From Verrucomicrobiota bacterium (lineage in GTDB: Bacteria > Verrucomicrobiota > Verrucomicrobiia > Limisphaerales > AV2), in the NCBI GenBank assembly GCA_003218935.1, contig QHPA01000153.1:1-5886 (forward strand): a DNA stretch of 5,886 nt, given 5' to 3'. Position 1 is the first letter of the stretch. Each line of letters begins with the position of its first letter. The notes under the pieces were generated by a model. It was not told the origin of the DNA. It made no database searches and was given only the letters and a program-made list of their open reading frames with translations. Made by a program: the position numbers and the translations under genes. Below, in pieces: positions 1 through 5,295 of this stretch.

Positions 1-104
1 AAAACACTTGCAGAAAAGCGCCATTTTTCCTTTTTCGTTGTTGCTCACGTTTTGGTGACCGCAATTCCGCGCGCTTGATCACGCTTTCGCCCTGCTCTTC
101 TTTG

Positions 105-126
105 GCGTATTTCGCGTATTTCGCGG
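105..126. repeat. Short 9-bp tandem repeat in the intergenic end
   Basis: The unit GCGTATTTC occurs twice back to back (105-113 and 114-122) and a third copy begins with GCGG (123-126). It lies about 20 nt beyond the stop codon of the DUF1080 gene. The phrase resembles degenerate T/G/C-rich intergenic phrases that I recall from verrucomicrobial and planctomycete genomes; that comparison is from memory. The rest of 1-146 shows no gene, no clear hairpin terminator and no RNA gene. Confidence 0.5.
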
Positions 127-146
127 TTTGAACTGCATCGTTACGG

Positions 147-890
147 CTAAGGCAACTCGCGAATTCGAAGCTCCTTGAACTCGACCGGCGCGCCTTCAGA
201 CTCCAGGCAAAGATACCCGGTCGCCGGACGGACATGGGTGCCGCCGGACACTTCCTCGCCGTTGACCCACAACCGGATTTCGCCATTGATGGCCCGGACG
301 TAATAATGGTTCCACTCACCGACACCCTTGCTCAGGTTCTTTCTCGGAAAACTCCGCTTGCCGTCCGGCGACGTGGGAGGAAATGGCTCCATGGTGGTGG
401 AGCCGGTCGGGAACACGTCGCCGTTGGTCGTAAACCAGTCCGCCTTCTTTTTAGACTGCTTCTCGTACTGCTCGGTATAACCGTGATCGAGGACCTGCAC
501 TTCAATACCGGTGGGAAGCCGCCCTTTTCCTTGTTCCAGGGCTTTAATCGATTCGGGCGTAGCCCAGACAAAAATCCCGGAGTTGCCGCCCGATTGCAAA
601 TGACGCCATTGCGCGACCAGCTCGAAGTTCGTGTGAAGCTTGATCGTCCGGATCACGCCTATGGGCTTGCCCGTGCAATGGACCATCCCATTCGTCCACG
701 TCCATGTGTCGGGATCGCAGTTGACGTTGACGAAATGATCTTTGTTCAACGCGTACCAACCGGGTCCGGTGCCGTCGATGACGGCCTTGGGAAGCACAGG
801 CGATTGCTGCGCGCGGGCACTGAAGATAACGCACAGGCAGCCAATCGCTGCGGCGCGGAAACACCGGGCAAAGAAAGCGTTCATATTCAT
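147..890 (-). CDS. Secreted DUF1080 (3-keto-disaccharide hydrolase-type) protein
   Basis: A 247 aa protein of the DUF1080/PF06439 family, a concanavalin-like jelly-roll domain common in Planctomycetes and Verrucomicrobia and linked to hydrolysis or binding of (3-keto-)glycosides. The N-terminus is a signal peptide: basic residues, a hydrophobic core at about 12-24, and a likely signal peptidase I site after Ala-Arg-Ala (25-27). The mature protein should therefore act in the periplasm or outside. Family-typical blocks are GGNSGIFVW (101-109), GIEVQVLD (128-135), EWNHYYV (192-198), a WVNGEEV strand (208-214) and the closing GYLCLESEG (225-233). Length is normal for a single-domain member. Two ATGs (890 and 884) are possible starts and neither has a Shine-Dalgarno motif. 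It is the last gene of the minus-strand group. The family call is secure, the exact substrate unknown. Confidence 0.9.
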   Translation of the reverse strand: MNMNAFFARCFRAAAIGCLCVIFSARAQQSPVLPKAVIDGTGPGWYALNKDHFVNVNCDPDTWTWTNGMVHCTGKPIGVIRTIKLHTNFELVAQWRHLQSGGNSGIFVWATPESIKALEQGKGRLPTGIEVQVLDHGYTEQYEKQSKKKADWFTTNGDVFPTGSTTMEPFPPTSPDGKRSFPRKNLSKGVGEWNHYYVRAINGEIRLWVNGEEVSGGTHVRPATGYLCLESEGAPVEFKELRIRELP

Positions 891-1072
891 TCAAGGTCGC
901 GGTTGAGTTGGCTAAACTGTGCGTCGTAAAGCACGCTCCTCGCCAGGAACGTGAAGAGGAAGCGCTTCGGCGCCGGATACCGGACGCCGAGCGACGCGGC
1001 TTCGACGGAAGCGATGGTGTTCATGCACGTGGATTGGCGGGGGTTGGACTGTTCAGCCGCCAAGCCATTCAT
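887..1072 (-). CDS. Possible small protein of 45-61 aa, unrecognised
   Basis: An open frame between the aldolase and DUF1080 genes, starting at ATG 1072 (61 aa, overlapping the aldolase end by 20 nt) or at ATG 1024 (45 aa, no overlap). Its TGA (887-889) overlaps the ATG of the DUF1080 gene (888-890) as ATGA, a layout typical of translational coupling. The product has no domain I recognise; residues about 28-47 are fairly hydrophobic and aromatic with basic residues between, not a convincing membrane helix. No Shine-Dalgarno motif precedes either start. In GC-rich DNA such a frame can arise by chance, so the only support is position and the stop/start overlap. If it is not a gene, 891-1052 is a 162-nt spacer in which I see nothing else. 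Confidence 0.25.
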   Translation of the reverse strand: MNGLAAEQSNPRQSTCMNTIASVEAASLGVRYPAPKRFLFTFLARSVLYDAQFSQLNRDLE

Positions 1073-2120
1073 CCCGATGTTGCGCTATAAATTCATCGTC
1101 GTTCAAGTGCGGATACGCGCGATATACGCGGTCGATCTCCTCACGCTGGCCGGGACTGAGGGATTCGTTCGGGTCGAGACACCAGAGGCCTTCGAGCAAA
1201 CCTTGCCGGCGCAGCACCTCGTGGAGGCCGGGAATGCAACCGGCGTAGTTGTGAGCGGCGTCGAAGAACGCGGCGTTGGCGTCGGTGACTTCGACCGCTC
1301 GCCGCAGGAGTTCGACGGGAATCGCTTCGCCCGTGTTCGCGACACGGCGACACTCGGCGTGAAGCTCGACCGCCTTCTTCGTCCACACCGCCCAATGGCC
1401 GAGCAGGCCACCGACGATCCGCCGCTCGACCGACTTGCCGCCCACTTGGAAGCAGAAGGGGGTCAGCAGGTCCATCACGATATTGTCGTCGTTGCCGGTG
1501 TAAAGCGCGATGTCGCCACGACCGGCTTCGGCGATGGCGCGGATCACGTCGCAACTCTGGTAGCGGTTGAAGGGAGCGATTTTGATGGCGACAACATTCT
1601 CAATCTCCGCAAACCGTCGCCAGAACGAATATGGCAGCACTCGCCCGCCGGCGGCGGGCTGAAGGTAAAACCCAACCAGTGGAATGATCTCAGCGACGGC
1701 GCGGCAGTGAGCGATCAGGTCGTTTTCGTTGGCCGTCCGGAAGGCGGCGAGGCTGAGGAGACCGGCGTGATAACCCCGATCGCGAACCAGAGTCGCCTCG
1801 GCGACGGCTTGTTTCGTCACGCCGCAGACACCTGCGATTCGGGCGAGCGCGTTGCCGTCCGCGTCAGCGCGTGCCATCTCCGCTGCCGCCAGTTCGAGCA
1901 CGGGCCGGAACAATCCAATCTTCGGCTCGCGGATGGCGAACTGGGTCGTATGCACTCCGACGGCCAGTCCGCCGGCACCTGCCGCGAGATAGTATCGGAA
2001 GAGAGCCCGTTGCCTGCGTTCATCGAGCTCGCGCCGCGCATTCAACGCCAACGGGCAAGCCGGCACGACCAGCCCGCGGTGCAGCGCCTGATGAATCCGG
2101 GGTTTGATCTGAGCGGCCAT
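1053..2120 (-). CDS. Dihydrodipicolinate synthase / N-acetylneuraminate lyase family aldolase
   Basis: A 355 aa protein from ATG 2120; an in-frame TTG at 2138 would add six residues. It belongs to the DapA/NanA class I aldolase superfamily, TIM-barrel enzymes that form a Schiff base with a 2-oxo acid. Numbering from the ATG, the Schiff-base lysine is K180 in VVAIKIAPF, and the catalytic tyrosine is Y152 in GFYLQPAAGG, matching the YNxPxxTG block of the family. The usual GTTGE substrate loop is GVHTTQF here (about 55-61), keeping the two threonines but losing the Gly-Glu. At 355 aa it is longer than the usual 290-300, with a C-terminal extension (about 300-355). It is therefore unlikely to be the lysine-pathway DapA and more likely cleaves or makes another 2-oxo acid, perhaps from a sugar. 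It follows the epimerase gene by 121 nt, with a hairpin just before its start. Confidence 0.85.
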   Translation of the reverse strand: MAAQIKPRIHQALHRGLVVPACPLALNARRELDERRQRALFRYYLAAGAGGLAVGVHTTQFAIREPKIGLFRPVLELAAAEMARADADGNALARIAGVCGVTKQAVAEATLVRDRGYHAGLLSLAAFRTANENDLIAHCRAVAEIIPLVGFYLQPAAGGRVLPYSFWRRFAEIENVVAIKIAPFNRYQSCDVIRAIAEAGRGDIALYTGNDDNIVMDLLTPFCFQVGGKSVERRIVGGLLGHWAVWTKKAVELHAECRRVANTGEAIPVELLRRAVEVTDANAAFFDAAHNYAGCIPGLHEVLRRQGLLEGLWCLDPNESLSPGQREEIDRVYRAYPHLNDDEFIAQHRDEWLGG

Positions 2121-2129
2121 GGCATCAAG

Positions 2130-2169
2130 GAGGCGCAAAAAAATTCAGCTTTTGTGCTCTTTGCGCCTC
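2130..2169 (-). repeat. Perfect 10-bp inverted repeat in the leader of the aldolase gene
   Basis: GAGGCGCAAA (2130-2139) and TTTGCGCCTC (2160-2169) are perfect reverse complements around a 20-nt loop. In the minus-strand transcript the hairpin ends about 9 nt before the aldolase ATG, where a ribosome would bind. It is not followed by a T tract on either strand, so it is a poor intrinsic terminator. It could hinder initiation, protect an mRNA end, or be a decayed mobile repeat. The rest of the 2121-2241 spacer holds only a short palindrome, TTGCCGGCAA (2194-2203). Confidence 0.6.
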
Positions 2170-2241
2170 TTCGCGGCTAATCATTCTGTGTTCTTGCCGG
2201 CAACCTGATGAGTCAAGTCGATCTAACCAGCTCTCGGAATA

Positions 2242-3267
2242 CTAATATCGCCCGTCGCGCACCTCGAAGTGGGTCGGCTTGCCCAGGTTTTCGCCACCGC
2301 GTTTCACCCAGTTCGCCACCCACTCAATCAGTTGGCCAGCGCTCACCGTCGGCAGGCCGAACAACTGATGCGCTTTCGCCGCGTTGCCCAAGCAACTCGT
2401 CTCGAGTTCGGTCCCGCAAAAGTTCGGCTTCTTTCCCAGCAACCGGCCCATCGCTTCGGACACTTCGCGGGTGCTGAGGAGCTCCGCGCCGGTGACGTTG
2501 ATGACGAACGGCGGCGAGGTCACCTGCTCCAAGGCCAGCAGGGTCATGGCGTTGTTGTCGCCCTGCCAGATGATGTTGAAGTGGCCCATCGCCAGGTCGA
2601 TGGGGTCGCCGGCGAGGATTTTGCGCGCCAGGTCCACCAGCACGCCGTAGCGCAACTCGCAGGCGTAAAAGAGCCGGATGAGCGCGACCGGAATGGCCCA
2701 CGCGCCGCTGAAGTATTCGAACATGCGCTCGCGTCCGAGACAGCTCATGGCGTATTCGCCAACCGGCTGCGGCGGATCCGTTTCACGCGAGCCCCCACCG
2801 CTCAAGGCCGTCAGCCCGTAAACGGCGCCCGTGGAAAAGGCAACGATTCGACTGGATCGGTATTTCCGGCACACGATACCGGGCAGGTAGGTGTTCATCG
2901 CCCAGGTGCCCGCCGCATTTTCGGTGGAACCGAACTTTAATCCGGCCAGATAGATCACGTTGGGAGCGGTCGGGAGTTGGGCAACCGCGGCCTCATCGAG
3001 CAGGTCGCAACGAATGGTTTCGACGCCCTGCGCCTGCAACCTGGCCTCTTCGTTCGGGACTGAGAAACGCGACACGCCGATGACACGTCGCTTCACTCCG
3101 GCCAGGTCGGAGGCCCGCCTGGCCATGCGTGCGAGCGACGGCCCGATTTTGCCACCTGCACCCAGAAGGATAATGTCCCCGGACAGGCGGCGCATCGCTT
3201 CCAGCACGCGGTCGGCAGGTTCGCTGAGCCGCTGTTCGAGTTGTTCAACCGTTTGAATCGCTTTCAT
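2242..3267 (-). CDS. NAD(P)-binding epimerase/dehydratase family protein (extended SDR-like)
   Basis: A Rossmann-fold protein of the NAD-dependent epimerase/dehydratase family, 341 aa from ATG 3267. The dinucleotide loop reads LGAGGKIGP (residues 35-43), followed by VIGVSRFS, an acidic DLLD at about 88-91, and the strand FSTGAVYG (144-151) holding the catalytic Ser/Thr. The usual YxxxK appears as GEYAMSCLGRE, so Tyr172 is present but the lysine is Cys176. A C-terminal part with RLFYACELRYGV and NVTGAELLS resembles substrate-binding regions of sugar epimerases. An upstream ATG at 3426 would add 53 low-complexity residues before the fold and would lie inside a putative operator, so I prefer 3267; neither start has a Shine-Dalgarno motif. 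It is first in a minus-strand group with the aldolase, suggesting a shared carbohydrate pathway. The loss of the lysine means the chemistry may differ from a standard epimerase. Confidence 0.83.
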   Translation of the reverse strand: MKAIQTVEQLEQRLSEPADRVLEAMRRLSGDIILLGAGGKIGPSLARMARRASDLAGVKRRVIGVSRFSVPNEEARLQAQGVETIRCDLLDEAAVAQLPTAPNVIYLAGLKFGSTENAAGTWAMNTYLPGIVCRKYRSSRIVAFSTGAVYGLTALSGGGSRETDPPQPVGEYAMSCLGRERMFEYFSGAWAIPVALIRLFYACELRYGVLVDLARKILAGDPIDLAMGHFNIIWQGDNNAMTLLALEQVTSPPFVINVTGAELLSTREVSEAMGRLLGKKPNFCGTELETSCLGNAAKAHQLFGLPTVSAGQLIEWVANWVKRGGENLGKPTHFEVRDGRY

Positions 3268-3454
3268 CGCCGTCACGTGCGTCACCGGATTCACTGCCTC
3301 CGTCATCCCCGACTGCTGGTTCTCTGACGAAGGGCCGATACTTGAACCAGACCCGTGATTACGCCCAAGTCGGCGCGCCGGCAAGACATCACTGACAAGC
3401 CAGGGTCCTGGAATATTTGTTGACATATAAACAATCCAGATCTAAGCATCCGAC
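3268..3454. promoter_or_regulatory. Divergent intergenic region between epimerase and marR genes
   Basis: If the epimerase starts at 3267, this 187-nt stretch separates two divergently transcribed units and must carry both promoters. It holds a perfect TTGACA at 3420-3425 on the plus strand; the best-placed -10 (about 3441-3448) is weak, and would start transcription close to the marR ATG, giving a nearly leaderless mRNA. TATAAA at 3426-3431 is another possible -10, without a -35 at the right distance. A small palindrome, CCAGGGTCCTGG, sits at 3400-3411. No clear minus-strand promoter is visible. Confidence 0.45.
3417..3434. promoter_or_regulatory. Candidate MarR-type operator palindrome
   Basis: TTGTTGACATATAAACAA is an imperfect inverted repeat with 7 of 9 base pairs matching, including the outer TTGTT/AACAA arms. 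It is AT-rich against a GC-rich background, has the length usual for MarR-family operators (16-20 bp), and is centred about 29 nt before the marR start. It overlaps the TTGACA hexamer, so bound protein would block RNA polymerase. Autoregulation of marR and perhaps control of the divergent epimerase gene is inferred. Confidence 0.45.
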
Positions 3455-3925
3455 ATGAGCGCACCCTCCCCTTCGCCGGGGCCGCGGTATCGGGCCTTGC
3501 TTCAACTGTTGCGCACCGCCGAAACGCTTTGGAATGTCAGCCGGCTCTTTTTCGCCCGCTGGGACCTCAGCCCCAGCCAGTTCAACATCCTCAATCTGCT
3601 TTACGACCGGCCGGAAGGTTGCACGCAAATCGAGTTGAGCCGGTTGTTGATTATGCACCGCTCGAATGTGACCGGCCTGGTGGACCGTCTCGAAGTGCGC
3701 GGCCTGGTGCAACGTCGGGACAGCCCGCACGATCGCCGCGTTTACCGCGTGATTTTGACCGCCGCGGGCCGGAAGCTCCTTCAGCAGATTCTTCCCCGTT
3801 ATTATGCGGCGGCGGAAGAGGTGTGGGGAACGCTTCCCGCCCGCCGCGCCAATCAACTGATCAACGAATTAACGCGCCTTTGCGCCAATGCCGAAGGCGT
3901 CGCTGGTGACGGCTCAATGGACTGA
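3455..3925 (+). CDS. MarR-family transcriptional regulator
   Basis: A 156 aa winged-helix regulator of normal MarR length. The DNA-binding domain covers about residues 38-108: SPSQFNILNLL (helix), the helix-turn-helix TQIELSRLLIMHRSNVTGLV (57-76) with recognition helix near HRSNVTGLVDRLE, and the wing with the family signature RDSPHDRRVYRV (88-99), then the LTAAGRKLL turn. N- and C-terminal helices would form the dimer interface and ligand pocket. No cysteine sits near the N-terminus as in OhrR-type peroxide sensors, so a small-molecule ligand is more likely. It is the first gene of the plus-strand operon and lies 3 nt before the Lnt-like gene, so it probably controls its own operon for envelope lipid functions. 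ATG 3455 has no Shine-Dalgarno motif. Family call firm, ligand unknown. Confidence 0.92.
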   Translation: MSAPSPSPGPRYRALLQLLRTAETLWNVSRLFFARWDLSPSQFNILNLLYDRPEGCTQIELSRLLIMHRSNVTGLVDRLEVRGLVQRRDSPHDRRVYRVILTAAGRKLLQQILPRYYAAAEEVWGTLPARRANQLINELTRLCANAEGVAGDGSMD

Positions 3926-3928
3926 ATC

Positions 3929-4408
3929 ATGAATGCCAACGTCAGCCCTCTGACCGTGGTGGAACCACGTCCGCGCGACGACGGATTCGTCATTGAGGTT
4001 CACCCGTTCTCATGGCAGCGGGTTTTGCTGTTGGCCGTTGGTTCGGTCGTTGCGTTTCATCTGGCCTATGGTTTCCCGCCGCTGAGCTTTCTCATCATGG
4101 TTTACCTCTATTGCCTGTTCCAGTTGGCGGCCTTGCCGACACCACGAAAGGCGTTCTACTTCGGGTTGGCCGTCGGTTACGCGGTTTATGCGCCGCATCT
4201 GATTTTCTTCTGGACGATTTTCGGCTGGCCGGCGGTTGCGCTTTGGACGGTGCTGGCGTTTTGGCTCGGCTTGTTTGTCGCGCTGGCGCGGGTGTGCAGG
4301 AGAAGATTCGGAAGGCTCGCCGTGGTGCTGGTTCCATTCATCTGGACCGGGCTGGAATATTTCCGCGGCGAGCTTTCCTTGGCATGTATGGTGTTGCATT
4401 GGTTCTAA
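3929..4408 (+). pseudogene. Apolipoprotein N-acyltransferase-like, N-terminal membrane part (frameshifted)
   Basis: A 159 aa membrane fragment matching the N-terminal half of Lnt, the inner-membrane enzyme that adds the third acyl chain to lipoproteins. After a polar 25-residue start, hydrophobic segments lie at about 31-48, 50-68, 75-93, 98-121 and 129-143. The stretch PFIWTGLEYFRGELS (136-150) matches the WxxxExxRg block of Lnt. After Ser150 the frame runs into nine unrelated residues and a TAA (4406-4408), while the continuation of Lnt appears in the next frame (see 4384-5295). About 25-35 residues that normally follow (the FPW-type loop and next segment) are absent, so the break looks like a deletion of length 1 mod 3. 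Start ATG 3929 is 3 nt after the marR stop. It could be a pseudogene or an assembly or sequencing error in an intact gene. Confidence 0.75.
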
Positions 4409-5295
4409 TGACGCTGGCCGCCTCGCTTTCACTTTTGCCCAGGGCAGCGTCGGGCATTCTGTTTGGCGTCTGTCTGATTGCGCTGGGTTGTTTCGTCAAC
4501 GTTCCCACAAGACCTCCGGCCGGAGGAAATTCTGCTGCTGTCCAGGTCGCCGGTTTGCAACTGGAGTTTCCCGCCGAATCTGAATTGCTCGCCGCGCTTG
4601 ATGAGTTTGCCCAAAAACATCCGCGAGTCGAACTGGTTGTGTTGAGCGAATACAGCTTGCAACGCCCGCCCTCGGAAGAATTCAAAGAGTGGTGCCGGCG
4701 CTACCAGCGATACCTGATCGTAGGCGGAAAGGATTTCGTTTCGGACGATAAATTCTATAATACAGTGTTCGTGGTGGATCCCAATGGGGAAGTCGCTTTT
4801 CGCCAGGCCAAAAGTGTTCCCGTTCAATTCTTCGCGGATGGCCTTCCGGCCAGGGAACAAAGGCTGTGGAACTCACCGTGGGGCAAAATCGGCTTTTGCA
4901 TCTGTTACGACCTCAGCTATCGCCGCGTCGCTGACCGCCTCGTTCAGTTCGGCGCCCAGGCCATCGTCGTGCCGACCGCCGACGAAATGAGTTGGGGCGA
5001 GCGCGAGCACCGGCTGCACGCTCGCGTGGCGCCGACCCGCGCCGCAGAATATGCCACGCCGATTTTTCGCGTATCCAGTTCCGGCATCTCGCAGTTGATC
5101 GATGCGCGCGGGCGTGTGCTCGCGACGGCGCCATTCCCCGGTCAGGGAGCAATAATCGAAGGGCGGCTTGAATTGGGCAGGCCCGGCCATTTGCCGCTCG
5201 ATCATTGGCTCGCGCCGCTTTCGGCACTCGTCACCGCGGCGATCATCCTTTGGCTTTCGGCGAAGACGCTGCTCGGCAAAATTTCCAGACTATGA
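4384..5295 (+). pseudogene. Apolipoprotein N-acyltransferase-like, C-terminal nitrilase domain (frameshifted)
   Basis: The second part of the Lnt-like gene, about 303 aa from ATG 4384; homology seems to begin at LGMYGVALVLM, just before this ATG. One transmembrane segment (about 4-35) is followed by the periplasmic carbon-nitrogen hydrolase domain (about 50-265). The triad is visible: Glu89 in VVLSEYS, Lys143 in RQAKSVPVQF, Cys174 in GFCICYDLSY, matching the Glu-Lys-Cys of E. coli Lnt. A C-terminal transmembrane segment (about 278-293) and a basic tail are also Lnt-like. Because catalytic residues are intact, decay must be recent or the break artificial. A further in-frame ATG (4408) overlaps the upstream TAA as TAATG and could allow reinitiation, giving a shorter 295 aa product. 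Its TGA overlaps the next gene's ATG. Confidence 0.78.

Noticed and set aside
830..850. Lipobox in the DUF1080 signal peptide (AIGC at residues 15-18)
   Set aside because: The -3 residue is Ala rather than Leu/Val/Ile and the cysteine lies in the middle of the hydrophobic core; the AxA site after residue 27 fits a signal peptidase I cleavage better.
951..2180. Long 409-codon open frame on the plus strand opposite the aldolase gene
   Set aside because: It is antisense to a well-supported aldolase with visible catalytic residues, has no recognisable domain, and such long shadows are common opposite genes in GC-rich DNA.
2194..2203. TTGCCGGCAA palindrome, reminiscent of the E. coli MarR half-sites
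   Set aside because: It is only 10 bp, far from marR, lacks the usual spacer, and such GC-rich palindromes arise by chance.
2269..2940. 223-codon open frame on the plus strand opposite the epimerase gene
   Set aside because: Its composition is rich in Arg, Ala and Gly with no domain, and the opposite strand encodes a clear Rossmann protein.
3268..3426. 53-residue N-terminal extension of the epimerase from ATG 3426
   Set aside because: It has no fold-like features, lies before the conserved start of the domain, and its start codon falls inside the putative MarR operator.
4012..4383. Upstream part of the frame that carries the nitrilase domain
   Set aside because: Residues before about 4376 are a shadow of the membrane half in the other frame, without hydrophobic segments like Lnt, so the real coding part of this frame begins near 4376-4384.
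4366..4390. Programmed -1 frameshift joining the two Lnt parts
   Set aside because: The needed direction is -1, but there is no canonical slippery heptamer or obvious downstream structure, and missing homologous residues fit a deletion better.
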